Assembly: GCF_025353065.1 (NCBI RefSeq)
Contig: NZ_JANXRJ010000294.1
Coordinates: 1 to 41,568 of the forward strand
Source: Lapillicoccus sp.
GTDB lineage: Bacteria; Actinomycetota; Actinomycetes; Actinomycetales; Dermatophilaceae
Direction: 5' to 3'
Length of the DNA stretch: 41,568 bases
The notes under the pieces were generated by a model that was given only the letters and a program-made list of their open reading frames with translations, had not been told where the DNA came from and did no database searches. Of this stretch, positions 31,862-40,802 are shown piece by piece. The position numbers and the translations under genes were made by a program. How positions within the stretch are numbered: position 1 is the stretch's first letter; the number at the start of each line of letters is the position of its first letter.

Positions 31862-32808
31862 CCGCCAACATCCAGCTGGGGGTCGGTGGGCCTGAGGGCC
31901 TGGCCGACGACACGAAACCCAGCCAGGTCCTCAAGCAGAGCAAGAACGGCACCGGCGCGGGCAGCGCCGGGTGGGCCGTGCGGATCGTCCTGGGCATCCT
32001 CTGCACCTTGTGGATGATCCCCGTGCTGGGCCTCTTCGTGAACTCCTTCCGGCCCCGGGACCAGCAGCTGGGCTCGGGCTGGTGGTCGGTGATCAACAAC
32101 CCGCTCGACCTGACGAAGTGGACCCTCTCGAACTACAAGAACGTCATCCTCACGCAGGACGGCGGGGTCAACATGGGGTCGGCGTTCATCAACAGCCTCG
32201 TCGTCGCCCTGCCGGCGACGGTCATCCCGATCCTCGTCGCCTGCTTTGCGGCATACGCCTTCACGTTCATGCAGTGGCGGGGCCGTGACATCGTCTTCGT
32301 GGTCATCGTCGGCCTGCTCGTGATCCCCAATCAGGTGGCCCTCGTGCCGCTGCTGAAGCTCTACGGGCAGCTCGGGATCAACCAAACGTTCCTCGCGGTC
32401 TGGCTGGCGCACATCGGCTTCGGTATGCCGCTCGCGGTCTACATCTTCCGCAACTACATGTCGACCCTGCCGATGGCGCTCATCGAGTCGGCGAAGATCG
32501 ACGGGGCGAGCCACTTCACGACGTTCTGGCGGCTCATCATCCCGATGTCGACACCGGCGATCGCCTCCTTCGCGATCTTCCAGTTCCTCTGGGTCTGGAA
32601 CGACCTGCTCGTGGCGCTGCTCTTCCTCGGCCGCGGTGACAACACCGTCGTCACGGTCGCTCTCCAGGGGCTGCAGGGCCAGACCGGGCAGGGGCGCGAG
32701 CTCATCCCGTCGGCGGCCTTCGTCGCGATCATCATCCCGATCATCGTCTTCCTCTCGCTGCAGCGGTTCTTCATCCGCGGCATGACGTCCGGCGCGGTCA
32801 AGGGCTGA
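31858..32808 (+). CDS. CUT1 sugar ABC transporter permease (MalG type)
   Basis: The second permease, 316 residues with six predicted helices after a polar N-terminus. The EAA loop is PMALIESAKIDGASHFTTFWRLIIPM (about 205-230), as in MalG. ATG 31858 overlaps the preceding stop. A terminator-like hairpin follows at 32819-32852, ahead of the LacI gene. Confidence 0.92.
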   Translation: MTANIQLGVGGPEGLADDTKPSQVLKQSKNGTGAGSAGWAVRIVLGILCTLWMIPVLGLFVNSFRPRDQQLGSGWWSVINNPLDLTKWTLSNYKNVILTQDGGVNMGSAFINSLVVALPATVIPILVACFAAYAFTFMQWRGRDIVFVVIVGLLVIPNQVALVPLLKLYGQLGINQTFLAVWLAHIGFGMPLAVYIFRNYMSTLPMALIESAKIDGASHFTTFWRLIIPMSTPAIASFAIFQFLWVWNDLLVALLFLGRGDNTVVTVALQGLQGQTGQGRELIPSAAFVAIIIPIIVFLSLQRFFIRGMTSGAVKG

Positions 32809-32818
32809 GTCCGACGAG

Positions 32819-32852
32819 GACGGCGCCCACCCCCTCTCGGGTGGGTGCCGTC
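32819..32852 (+). terminator. Terminator of the sugar ABC operon
   Basis: GACGGCGCCCACCC and GGGTGGGTGCCGTC form a 14-bp stem (one G-T pair) with a CCTCTC loop, 11 nt after the permease stop and 20 nt before the LacI ATG. Some read-through into lacI is possible. Confidence 0.7.
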
Positions 32853-32872
32853 CGTCGAGGGACCCGCAGCAG

Positions 32873-33883
32873 ATGACCACGATCCTCGACGTCGCCCGAG
32901 CCTCCGGAGTCTCGGTCGCCACCGTCTCGCGTGCCCTTCGCGGGCTCGACCGGGTCAGTGCCACGACCCGTGCCAGAGTCCTCGAGGCGGCGACGCAGCT
33001 CCACTACGTCGCCTCGCCCACCGCGACCTCCCTCGTCTCCGGACGGACGCGGGTGATCGGTGTCGTCACGCCCTTCGTCGACCGGTGGTACTTCTCGACG
33101 CTGATCAGTGCGATCGAGAAGTCCATCCGGCACCAGGCCCACCACGTGCTCCTGCTCGACCTCGAGGAGAGCCCCAACCGGCGACTGTCGCTGACGCGGG
33201 ACATGGTGAGCAAGAGGGTCGACGGGGTCGTCGTCCTCAACGTCATGCTCGCCGAGCAGGAGAAGGTCCTGCTGAGCGACCTCAGGCTGCCGACCGTCAC
33301 GATCGGCAACACCTATCCCGGGTGGTCCTCGGTGCGGATCGACGACGGCGCGACGGTGACGACAGCGGTGCAGCACCTCGTGGCGTTGGGCCACACCGAG
33401 ATCGCCTACATCGGCGCCGTGCTGCGTCCCGAAGCCTATGGGGCCGTGCCCCGGGAGCGGCGGGACGCGTTCGTGCAGGCGATGCGTGACGCGGCGCTGC
33501 CGGTGCACCGAGGCTGGGTGCGGTTGTCGGACTGGACCGCCGGTGACGCGACGGTCGACGCGATGATGCTCTTCTCGGAGGAGCGACGACCCACGGCCGT
33601 CGTCGCGGCGTCCGACGAGATGGCCCTCGGCGTCCTCGCCGCCGCGAACCGCGCCGGGCTGCGCGTCCCCGAGGAGCTCTCGATCATCGGCGTCGACGAC
33701 CACCCGCTCGCGTCGGTCTTCGGTCTCACCACCGTCCGCCAGGACGTCCGCGCCCAGGCCGCGATGGCGAGCGCCATGCTGCTGCGGACCATCGCCAGCC
33801 CGTTCCCCCCGGCCGTCGAGGGCGTGGTGCTCCCGACGGAGCTCATGGTGCGGGACACGACCGGACCGGCGGGACGCGGCTAG
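32873..33883 (+). CDS. LacI-family transcriptional regulator
   Basis: A 336-residue regulator. The N-terminal helix-turn-helix and hinge read TILDVARASGVSVATVSRALRG (3-24) and TRARVLEAATQLHYVASPTATSL (about 32-54); the rest is a periplasmic-binding-protein-like sensor domain (RVIGVVTPFVDRWYFSTLI, RPTAVVAASDEMALGVL, ELSIIGVDDHPLASVFGLTTVRQD). It probably represses the adjacent ABC operon, and perhaps the GH13 operon, until an alpha-glucoside or its product is bound. The ATG at 32873 is after the ABC terminator, with a weak GCAGCAG upstream. It is convergent with the GH13 gene after only 7 bp, with no terminator. Confidence 0.92.
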   Translation: MTTILDVARASGVSVATVSRALRGLDRVSATTRARVLEAATQLHYVASPTATSLVSGRTRVIGVVTPFVDRWYFSTLISAIEKSIRHQAHHVLLLDLEESPNRRLSLTRDMVSKRVDGVVVLNVMLAEQEKVLLSDLRLPTVTIGNTYPGWSSVRIDDGATVTTAVQHLVALGHTEIAYIGAVLRPEAYGAVPRERRDAFVQAMRDAALPVHRGWVRLSDWTAGDATVDAMMLFSEERRPTAVVAASDEMALGVLAAANRAGLRVPEELSIIGVDDHPLASVFGLTTVRQDVRAQAAMASAMLLRTIASPFPPAVEGVVLPTELMVRDTTGPAGRG

Positions 33884-33890
33884 GGGTCGG

Positions 33891-35636
33891 TCAGGCCGTG
33901 CGGCGGAGGACGACGGCCTCCCACGGGCGGAGGGTCGTTCCGCTCCAATCGCCCTTGCTGGCAGCGTAGTTCGTCGAGATGACCTCGGCTGCTCGCCACC
34001 CGTCGGTCACCGCCGAGACGTCGAGGTCGGCGCCGGAGAGGTTCGCGACGACGAGCAGGCGGGTGCTGCCGAGCTGCCGGGTGAAGGCCCAGAGGATCTC
34101 GTCGTCGGGGGCGAGGAGGGCGAAGTCGCCGTGGGAGACGGCGGGCTCGTGATGCCGGAGCGCGACGAGGTGCCGGTAGTGGTGCAGCACCGAGTCGGGG
34201 TCGGCCCACGCGGCCGCCGCGTTGACCTGCTCGTGGCCGGGGGTGAGCCGCAGCCACGGGGTGCCGGTCGTGAAGCCGGCCTGCGGGCCGTCGTCCCAGG
34301 GCATCGGCGTGCGGGCGTTGTCCCGGCCGATCCACTGCAGGGCCGCGAGGACGTCGCCGGGCGCCACCCCGCTCGCCGTCGCCTCGCGGTGGTGGTTCAG
34401 CGACTCGATGTCGCGGTAGTCCTCGATCCGCGCGAAGCCGGCGTTCGGCATACCCAGCTCCTCGCCCTGGTAGACGTAGGGCGTGCCCCGGTGCAGGTGC
34501 AGGACCGTGGCCAGCAGCTTGGCCGACAGGACCCGGTATGCCGCGTCGTCACCGAAGCGGGAGACCGCGCGCGGCTGGTCGTGGTTGCCCCAGTAGAGGC
34601 TGTTCCACCCCACCTCGGCCAGCCCGTCCTGCCAGCGGGCGAGGACCTGCTTCAGCCGCGACACCCGCAGCGGCAGCCGGTCGAACTTCGTGCGGCCCTG
34701 GTCGAGCCCGACGTGCTCGAAGGTGAAGACCATGTCGAGCTCGTGCCGGGCCGGGTCGGTGTAGAGCCGGGCCTCCTCCACCGTGGACCCCGGCATCTCC
34801 CCGACGGTGACCAGCGGCAGGTCGGGCGCCGAGCGGTCCGCCCAGACGGCCTCGTTCATCTCGCGCAGGAACTCGTGGATCCGGGGACCGTTCGTGACGA
34901 ACGGGGCGCCGTCACCCAGCGGGCTGCCCGAGGCGGAGGTCGCGTGCACGACGCCGTCGGGCAGCCCGGGCACCTTGGAGATGAGGTTGATGACGTCCAT
35001 CCGGAATCCGTCGACGCCGCGCTCCAGCCAGCGCCGCATCATCGCGTGCACGGCGCCGCGGACCGCGGGGTTCTCCCAGTCGAGGTCGGGCTGCTTGCGC
35101 GAGAACAGGTGGAGGTAGTACTCCCCGGACGCCTCGTCGAGCTCCCACGCGGGTCCGGAGAAGAAGGACTCCCAGTTGTTGGGTTCGGCGCCCGGCGCGC
35201 CGGCCTCGAACCCCTCGCGGGGCGGACGCCAGACGTACCAGTCCCGTTGCGGGGCAAGCGGGCTCGATCGCGAGGCGACGAACCACGGGTGCTCGTCGGA
35301 GGTGTGGTTGACGACGAGGTCCATCATCAGCCGCATCCCGCGCGCGTGGATGCCGGCGACGAGCTCGTCGAAGGTCGCGAGGTCGCCGAAGAGCGGGTCG
35401 ATGTCCTCGTAGTCGCTGATGTCGTAGCCGTTGTCGTCCATCGGCGACCGGTAGACCGGCGACAGCCAGATCACGTCGACGCCGAGCCGGGCGATGTGGT
35501 CGAGGTGGTCGATGATCCCGCGGAGGTCGCCGACGCCGTCACCGTCGGAGTCGGCGAAGCTGCGCGGATAGACCTGGTAGACGACCGCCTTCTGCCACCA
35601 AGGGGATTCGTCGGCGGTCGTGGCCGATGTCGTCAC
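33891..35636 (-). CDS. GH13 alpha-glucosidase, alpha-1,6-preferring
   Basis: Intracellular glycoside hydrolase of family 13, 581 residues, without signal peptide. QVYPRSFADSDGDGVGDLRGI is the first barrel strand. The catalytic nucleophile is Asp214 (GFRMDVI), acid/base Glu280 (TVGEMPG) and third carboxylate Asp353 (NHDQPR). After the nucleophile comes Val215; in oligo-1,6-glucosidases and isomaltases this position is Val, while alpha-1,4-glucosidases usually have Ala or Thr. This suggests hydrolysis of isomaltose-like, or possibly sucrose-like, sugars. The GTG start overlaps the PfkB stop (GTGA). It is last of the glpX-pfkB-GH13 operon and complements the adjacent sugar importer. Confidence 0.9.
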   Translation of the reverse strand: MTTSATTADESPWWQKAVVYQVYPRSFADSDGDGVGDLRGIIDHLDHIARLGVDVIWLSPVYRSPMDDNGYDISDYEDIDPLFGDLATFDELVAGIHARGMRLMMDLVVNHTSDEHPWFVASRSSPLAPQRDWYVWRPPREGFEAGAPGAEPNNWESFFSGPAWELDEASGEYYLHLFSRKQPDLDWENPAVRGAVHAMMRRWLERGVDGFRMDVINLISKVPGLPDGVVHATSASGSPLGDGAPFVTNGPRIHEFLREMNEAVWADRSAPDLPLVTVGEMPGSTVEEARLYTDPARHELDMVFTFEHVGLDQGRTKFDRLPLRVSRLKQVLARWQDGLAEVGWNSLYWGNHDQPRAVSRFGDDAAYRVLSAKLLATVLHLHRGTPYVYQGEELGMPNAGFARIEDYRDIESLNHHREATASGVAPGDVLAALQWIGRDNARTPMPWDDGPQAGFTTGTPWLRLTPGHEQVNAAAAWADPDSVLHHYRHLVALRHHEPAVSHGDFALLAPDDEILWAFTRQLGSTRLLVVANLSGADLDVSAVTDGWRAAEVISTNYAASKGDWSGTTLRPWEAVVLRRTA

Positions 35637-36550
35637 AGCTCGGCCAGCGACGGGCCGTAGGCGCCGGCGTGGGCGACGGTGATCCCGCTGCAGGCCAGAC
35701 CCCGCTCGAGGGCGGGTCGGATGTCCTGCAGCGTGGCCTCCGCCAGCCGCGCGCGAGCCTCGGGCCCGCCGAGGAGGCCATCCGCGAGGAGACCGGAGAC
35801 CAGGCCGGCCATGAAGGAGTCGCCCGCGCCGACGGTGTCCACGACGGACGTCGCCCGGGTCGGCTCGGACGCGACCTCGCCGGTGCGCGGGACGGAGAAG
35901 ACGACGCCGTCGGCGCCGCGGGTCACGACGAGCACGGCGGGCCCCATCGCCCCCCAGACCCGCAGCACCTCCGGCACGCTGAGGCCGGGGTAGAGCGCAG
36001 CGAGGTCCTCGTCGCTGGCCTTGACGACGTCGGACAGCGCGATGACCTCCTCGATGCGCGCCTTGGCGGCGGCGAGGTCGGTCATGATGTGGATCCGGAC
36101 GTTGGGGTCGTAGGAGACCGTCGCCCGGTCGCGGGTCGCCCGCAGCGCCTCCACCACCTGCGTGCCGCCGGGCTCGAGGACGGCGGCGATCGACCCGGTG
36201 TGCACGTGGTGGGTGCCCTCCGGCGCCGTCACGCGGGCGAGGTCCCAGACGAGGTCGAAGGTGTAGGTCGCAGCCCCGCTCCCGTCGAGGTGCGCCAGGG
36301 CCGTCGAGGTGCGGTCGGCGGTGTCGCTGTCCGGCACGAGGCTGACGTCGCCCTCGGCGAGCTGGTCGGCGATCCGGTGGCCGCGTTCGTCGTCGCCGAA
36401 GCGGGTGCCGAAGTCGACCGCCTCCCCGAGCCGCGAGAGTCCGAGCGCGACGTTGAGCGGGGAGCCGCCGACATACTCGCTCCGCTCGCCGTCGTCACGC
36501 TCGACGATGTCGACGAGCGACTCGCCGAGGACCAGGGTGCGACCGCTCAC
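35633..36550 (-). CDS. PfkB-family carbohydrate kinase, probable fructokinase
   Basis: A 305-residue ribokinase/PfkB kinase. It opens [42 protein letters not shown], with the GGSPLNVA substrate loop at about 26-33; [13 protein letters not shown] at about 240-252 holds the catalytic Asp (GAGD). The fructokinase-like GESLVDI start and pairing with an alpha-glucosidase support phosphorylation of a released hexose, probably fructose. GTG 36550 overlaps the glpX stop (GTGA), and its stop overlaps the GH13 start. Substrate remains inferred. Confidence 0.88.
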   Translation of the reverse strand: MSGRTLVLGESLVDIVERDDGERSEYVGGSPLNVALGLSRLGEAVDFGTRFGDDERGHRIADQLAEGDVSLVPDSDTADRTSTALAHLDGSGAATYTFDLVWDLARVTAPEGTHHVHTGSIAAVLEPGGTQVVEALRATRDRATVSYDPNVRIHIMTDLAAAKARIEEVIALSDVVKASDEDLAALYPGLSVPEVLRVWGAMGPAVLVVTRGADGVVFSVPRTGEVASEPTRATSVVDTVGAGDSFMAGLVSGLLADGLLGGPEARARLAEATLQDIRPALERGLACSGITVAHAGAYGPSLAEL

Positions 36551-37551
36551 GGTGCACCGCCGTCGTGGACGAAGTCGAGGTGGCTGTACGCCGCGAGCTT
36601 GTGGAACTGGTGCTGGGCTTCGATGACCCGGATCGTGCCGCTCCGCGACCGCATCACGAGGGAGTGCGTCGTCGCCGACTCCGAGCCGTAGCGCACGCCA
36701 CGCAGGAGCTGCCCGTCGGTGATGCCGGTAGCGACGAAGTAGCACTCGCCGCTGACGAGCTCGTCGGTGGAGAGCACCGCATCGAGGTCGTGGCCGGCGT
36801 CGAGCGCCTTCTGCCGCTCCTCGTCGTCGACCGGGGCGAGCCGCCCCTGGATGACACCGCCCATGCACTTGATCGCGCACGCGGCGATGATGCCCTCGGG
36901 GGTGCCGCCGACGCCGAGCAGGAGGTCGACACCGGTATCGGGTCGGGCGGCCATCACGGCCCCGGCCACGTCGCCGTCGCTGATGTAGAAGAGCCGGGCC
37001 CCCGCGGCGCGGATCTGGTCGGCGAGGGCGTTGTGCCGCGGTCGGTCGAGCATGACGACGGTGACGTCGGAGGGCTGCTCCTTCTTGGCCTTGGCGATCC
37101 GCCTGATGTTCTCGGCGGGGGGGAGCCGGATGTCGACGACGTCGGCGGCGTCGGGTCCGGTGGCGAGCTTGTCCATGTAGAACACCGCGCTGGGGTCGTA
37201 CATCGTGCCCCGCTCGGCCACGGCCATCACGGATACGGCGTTGCTCATGCCCTTGGCCGTGAGGGTGGTGCCATCGACGGGGTCGACGGCCACGTCGACC
37301 TCGGGCCCGGTCCCGTCGCCGACGCGCTCGCCGTTGAAGAGCATCGGCGCGTTGTCCTTCTCGCCCTCGCCGATGACCACGGTGCCGTTCATGGCGATGC
37401 TCGAGATGAGGTGGCGCATGGCCTCCACCGCTGCTCCGTCGGCGGAGTTCTTGTCCCCCCGCCCGACCCAGCGGCCCGCAGCCAGCGCGGCGGCCTCGGT
37501 CACCCGCACGAGCTCGAGGGCGAGGTTGCGGTCGGGATAGTCATTGCTCAT
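36547..37551 (-). CDS. glpX: Class II fructose-1,6-bisphosphatase
   Basis: Dephosphorylates fructose-1,6-bisphosphate to fructose-6-phosphate (gluconeogenesis), 334 residues, usual for the class. It starts [30 protein letters not shown]; metal and substrate residues lie in [13 protein letters not shown] and [10 protein letters not shown], with [19 protein letters not shown] further on. The ATG at 37551 follows GCGAGGAG. A possible -10 (TAGAGT, reverse strand, 37601-37596) lies about 40 nt upstream. Coupling to a sugar kinase and a glucosidase is unusual for this housekeeping gene and would tie sugar intake to FBP level. Confidence 0.95.
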   Translation of the reverse strand: MSNDYPDRNLALELVRVTEAAALAAGRWVGRGDKNSADGAAVEAMRHLISSIAMNGTVVIGEGEKDNAPMLFNGERVGDGTGPEVDVAVDPVDGTTLTAKGMSNAVSVMAVAERGTMYDPSAVFYMDKLATGPDAADVVDIRLPPAENIRRIAKAKKEQPSDVTVVMLDRPRHNALADQIRAAGARLFYISDGDVAGAVMAARPDTGVDLLLGVGGTPEGIIAACAIKCMGGVIQGRLAPVDDEERQKALDAGHDLDAVLSTDELVSGECYFVATGITDGQLLRGVRYGSESATTHSLVMRSRSGTIRVIEAQHQFHKLAAYSHLDFVHDGGAP

Positions 37552-37639
37552 CGTCGAACTGGGCTCCTCGCGGGAAGGTCTCACTCGGCGGCCCCACTCT
37601 AGGGGGCGGACGGCGCAGCGAGCCACCGGCACAGGTCGT

Positions 37640-37668
37640 TTGGCAACAGGGGCGGCGTGGGCGACTAT
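37640..37668 (+). promoter_or_regulatory. Leaderless promoter of the DUF4245 gene
   Basis: TTGGCA (37640-37645), 17 bp, GACTAT (37663-37668), then 6 nt to the GTG at 37675. The 6 nt are GGAGGG, which looks like a Shine-Dalgarno site but is too close to the start to work as one. Confidence 0.45.
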
Positions 37669-37674
37669 GGAGGG

Positions 37675-38313
37675 GTGAGCATCGCGACGCCGGAGAGCAC
37701 CCCCACCGAGGAAGCGTCGCCCGACGTCCCGGAGCCGGTGGCGTCCGAGCCCGACTCTCCCGCGGCGCCGCCGAAGAGCCGCTACTCGATGGGGTCCTCG
37801 GCCAACATGGTCCGCTCCCTCATCGTCATCCTCGGACTCGTCGCCGTGCTCATCGCGATCGTGCCGCGGATCTCCTCCGTCGACCAGCCGGCCGTCGACG
37901 CCGCGTCCGTCGTCGGATATGCGGTCACGTCCTCCAAGGGTGTCGCCTTCGAGGCCCCCGTCGGGCTGCCCACCGGGTGGAAGGCCACCAGCGCGCGCTA
38001 CGAGCCGAGCACCGACGGGATCGTCACCTGGCAGGGCGGGTGGACCACGCCGTCCACCGACGGCTACGTCTCGATCCGGCAGGCGGTCAAGGTGAGCGGG
38101 AAGTGGATCACCGCCGCGACCGACGACGGTGTTGTCCAGGGCGCCGTCCAGGCCGGCGGACGGACCTGGGAGAAGCGCTACTCCGCGCAGCACAACCAGA
38201 CCAGCCTCGTGGACGAGCACCCCGACGGCCTCACGACGGTCATCACCGCGACCGCGCCGATGGGCGACATCCTGACCTTCACCAACGACCTCAAGCCGGC
38301 CGCGGCCCGCTGA
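37675..38313 (+). CDS. DUF4245 membrane-anchored protein
   Basis: A 212-residue protein: Pro/Glu-rich cytosolic N-terminus, one transmembrane helix ([22 protein letters not shown], about 45-66) and an extracytoplasmic beta domain with [21 protein letters not shown] and [24 protein letters not shown]4245 genes sit beside glpX and xseAB in many actinobacteria; the function is not known. The start is 37675 by promoter spacing; a GTG at 37657 is possible. The last 23 nt overlap the convergent xseB 3' end. Confidence 0.82.
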   Translation: MSIATPESTPTEEASPDVPEPVASEPDSPAAPPKSRYSMGSSANMVRSLIVILGLVAVLIAIVPRISSVDQPAVDAASVVGYAVTSSKGVAFEAPVGLPTGWKATSARYEPSTDGIVTWQGGWTTPSTDGYVSIRQAVKVSGKWITAATDDGVVQGAVQAGGRTWEKRYSAQHNQTSLVDEHPDGLTTVITATAPMGDILTFTNDLKPAAAR

Positions 38314-38614
38314 CCCCTGGGGTCTGCCCGGGTCCGGTGGCCTCGGCGATCTGCCGTTGCGCGCCGTCGAGCCAGGCGGTGCAGTGCGCCGCGAGCGCCT
38401 CACCCCGGCGCCAGAGCGCCATGCTCTCCTCGAGCGGCACCTGCCCGTTCTCGAGCCCACCGACGATGGCGACGAGCTCGTCGCGGGCCTCCTCGTAGGA
38501 CAGCCCCGCGATGTCCGGGAACGCATGGATGTCCGAGTTCGCAGGAACGGCCTCACCCGGGTCCGGGACGGCCGAGTCTTCCGACGCGGCAGGCTTCTTC
38601 GCGGCGGGGCTCAT
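38291..38614 (-). CDS. xseB: Exodeoxyribonuclease VII small subunit
   Basis: 107 residues. The XseB core is [47 protein letters not shown] (about 32-78), the conserved helical hairpin. An Ala/Pro-rich N-terminal extension of about 30 residues is typical in actinobacteria. With XseA it forms exonuclease VII, which degrades single-stranded DNA. It is 170 bp downstream of xseA, same strand; that gap has no other gene I can support. Its last 23 nt overlap the DUF4245 gene. Confidence 0.92.
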   Translation of the reverse strand: MSPAAKKPAASEDSAVPDPGEAVPANSDIHAFPDIAGLSYEEARDELVAIVGGLENGQVPLEESMALWRRGEALAAHCTAWLDGAQRQIAEATGPGQTPGVSGPRPA

Positions 38615-38784
38615 CCGACCACCCTAACCAGACGCTGTGGAGCGGTGAGACAACGGCGGTCGGACGGGGGGAGTCACCTGGGCCGGGTGGGTCAGCCCTC
38701 ATCCCGGGGTGGGGACGGTCGACCGGCACGAGTCCGGTATGCCGCCCGGCTGGCGGCAAACGGCCGGCCGAGCAGTCGGACCTC

Positions 38785-40017
38785 CTAGGACGCGCCGCCG
38801 ACGGTCCGGACCCCGAAGTCGCCGTGGGCGACCCGCACCCGCAGCAGCTCGGCCGGTTCGAGCTCGGCCTGGTCGGTGACGAGGCGTCCGTCGGCGTGCT
38901 GCACGACGGCATACCCGCGCTCGAGGGTCGACTGGGGGGAGAGCGCGCGGACCTGGGTGGCGAGGTGGCCGACCTGGTCGTGGGCGCGTCGGAGCCGCCC
39001 GAGGAGTCGCTCGGTGCCGCGCGAGCGCAGGGCCGAGACCTGCTCGCGGTGGCGCACGACGAGGGCGGTCGGGTCGGCCATCACGGGTCGTGACCGGAGC
39101 GACGCGATGACGTGCCGCTCGTGGCCGAGCCGCCCGATCAGCGCCCGGCCGGCACGTGAGGCGAGCTGCTCGATGCGGGCGCGTTCCTCCGCCGCGTCGG
39201 GGACGACCCGCTTGCCGGCGTCGGTGGGGGTCGAGGCGCGCCAGTCGGCGACGAGGTCGAGCAAGGGCTGGTCGACGTCGTGGCCGATGGCGCTGACGAC
39301 GGGGGTCACCGCCTCGGACACCGCCCGCAGGAGGGTCTCGTTGGAGAACGGCAGCAGCTCCTCGGCCGACCCGCCGCCGCGCGCGATGATGATCACATCG
39401 ATGCTGTTGTCCGCGTCCAGCTCGCGCAGGGCCTCGGTGACCTCGAGGACCGTGTTGGAGCCCTGGACGGCGACCTCACGGATGACGAACTGCACTGATG
39501 GCCAACGCCGCCGGGCATTCTCGACGACGTCTTTCTCGGCGGCGCTCTCGCGTCCGGTGATGAGTCCGACGGTGCGCGGGAGGAAGGGTAGCGGGCGCTT
39601 GCGCTCCCGGTCGAAGAGACCCTCCTGCGCGAGCCGCTGCTTGAGCACCTCGATGCGAGCGAGCAGGTCGCCGATGCCGACGGGGCGGATCTGGCGGGCG
39701 TCGAGGCTGAGGGTGCCGCGCTTCGGCCAGAAGCTCGGCTTCGCCTGGAGGACCACCCGGGCGCCCTCGATGAGCGGCGTCGGCATGGCGTTGAGGGCGT
39801 GGATCGAGATGTTGGCCGTGAGCGACATGTCGACCTCGGGATCACGCACGACGAGGTATGCCGTGTTGCCCCGGCGGTTGACCTGGACGACCTGGCCCTC
39901 GACCCAGAGCGACGACATCTTGTCGACGTAGGCGACGATCTTCATACTGAGGTGCCGCACCGGCCAGGGCTGCTCGGCGCTCGTGTCGGCGGCGCGTTCG
40001 GGCAGCGGTTGGCTCAC
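38785..40017 (-). CDS. xseA: Exodeoxyribonuclease VII large subunit
   Basis: 410 residues, normal length. The OB-fold N-terminus reads MSSLWVEGQVVQVNRRGNTAYLVVRD; the catalytic domain has RTVGLITGRESAAEKDV, DVIIIARGGGSAEEL and AIGHDVDQPLLDLVADWRASTPTDAG, typical of XseA. The frame ends with a basic helical tail. GTG 40017 lies 6 nt after CATACT, without Shine-Dalgarno, so it is probably leaderless. A strong inverted repeat sits upstream at 40045-40089. Confidence 0.96.
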   Translation of the reverse strand: MSQPLPERAADTSAEQPWPVRHLSMKIVAYVDKMSSLWVEGQVVQVNRRGNTAYLVVRDPEVDMSLTANISIHALNAMPTPLIEGARVVLQAKPSFWPKRGTLSLDARQIRPVGIGDLLARIEVLKQRLAQEGLFDRERKRPLPFLPRTVGLITGRESAAEKDVVENARRRWPSVQFVIREVAVQGSNTVLEVTEALRELDADNSIDVIIIARGGGSAEELLPFSNETLLRAVSEAVTPVVSAIGHDVDQPLLDLVADWRASTPTDAGKRVVPDAAEERARIEQLASRAGRALIGRLGHERHVIASLRSRPVMADPTALVVRHREQVSALRSRGTERLLGRLRRAHDQVGHLATQVRALSPQSTLERGYAVVQHADGRLVTDQAELEPAELLRVRVAHGDFGVRTVGGAS

Positions 40018-40023
40018 GCAAGC

Positions 40024-40029
40024 AGTATG
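40024..40029 (-). promoter_or_regulatory. xseA -10 element (leaderless)
   Basis: CATACT on the reverse strand ends 6 nt before the xseA GTG. The -35 region is weak (candidates TCTTTG or TTCTTT) and overlaps the upstream arm of the inverted repeat at 40076-40089. Confidence 0.4.
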
Positions 40030-40044
40030 ACGTCACCGTCGCCA

Positions 40045-40089
40045 GCCAAAGAATCACCCCTTCGGAGCTCCCAGAGGTGATTCTTTGGC
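40045..40089. repeat. 14-bp perfect inverted repeat, AT-rich arms
   Basis: GCCAAAGAATCACC (40045-40058) and GGTGATTCTTTGGC (40076-40089), separated by 17 nt, lie between the VWA gene stop and the xseA start. The arms are half AT in a very GC-rich genome. It may be the VWA terminator, an xseA operator, or a small mobile repeat. Confidence 0.75.
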
Positions 40090-40099
40090 GGGCAACGGG

Positions 40100-40747
40100 T
40101 CACTCGTCGGCGGCCGACTCGCGGCGCTCCTGCGCGGTGTAGGCGCGCATGGGTGCTGCGGCGTCGACGAGCCGCGCCTGACGGAGGGAGGCGACCTTGG
40201 CGGACGTCGCCGCCATCACCTTGTCCACGCTGCCCCTCCCGTAGGTCACGGCGTGCTCGGCCGCGATGCCCATGCTCGTGCCGACCTCGATCGCGTCCTG
40301 GTCGGCGCCCATGTAGAGGAACTGCCAGCCGTATGCCGTCGTCTGCTGCTCGACCAGGGCCTTGATCCCGGGGTGGGTCCACTCGCGGCTGGCGTTCTCG
40401 AGCCCGTCGGTCATGATCGCCACGACGACGGTGCCGGGCCGCTGGTGCTCGGGAAGGGCGGCCAGCCGAGCACCGGACTCGGTGACGAGGCGACCGATCG
40501 AGTCGAGCAGGGCTGTGCTGCCTCGGGGTTCGAGCTTCAGCGGCGCCACTTCGGCGACCGGCACGTCGCGGAACACCTCCTCGTAGACCGAGTCGAACTG
40601 CGCGAGCGTCACCCGGCACGCTCCGGAAGCCGAGCGCTGCTGCTCGATGAAGGCTGCGAAGCCACCCTCGGTGTCGGACTTGATGGACTGCATCGAGCCC
40701 GACCGGTCGAGCAGGAAGTAGAGGTGGGTGAGGTCGCTGCGCGTCAT
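40100..40747 (-). CDS. VWA-domain protein
   Basis: A 215-residue cytosolic von Willebrand factor A domain protein without signal peptide. The metal-site (MIDAS) motif is DRSGSM (Asp14, Ser16, Ser18); GSTALLDSIG gives the Thr and IMTDGLENAS the second Asp. The C-terminal GRGSVDKVMAATSAKVASLRQARL lies beyond the core. The ATG at 40747 has GGAAGGG upstream. Similar stand-alone VWA proteins occur in bacteria but their role is not known to me. It precedes xseA on the same strand and follows the small gene at 40803-41204. Confidence 0.85.
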   Translation of the reverse strand: MTRSDLTHLYFLLDRSGSMQSIKSDTEGGFAAFIEQQRSASGACRVTLAQFDSVYEEVFRDVPVAEVAPLKLEPRGSTALLDSIGRLVTESGARLAALPEHQRPGTVVVAIMTDGLENASREWTHPGIKALVEQQTTAYGWQFLYMGADQDAIEVGTSMGIAAEHAVTYGRGSVDKVMAATSAKVASLRQARLVDAAAPMRAYTAQERRESAADE

Positions 40748-40802
40748 GGTGGTGCCCTTCCGGTGGTGGATCACGGTGGTGCTCAGACCAGGTCGATGGT
40801 GC

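Noticed and set aside
37657-37674. GTG 37657 as DUF4245 start
   Set aside because: It would place the start inside the likely promoter; 37675 lies 6 nt after the -10, as for other leaderless genes here.
38615-38784. A gene between xseB and xseA
   Set aside because: Frames here are shadows without start signals; the 170-bp gap shows only a weak CCGCC/GGCGG hairpin.
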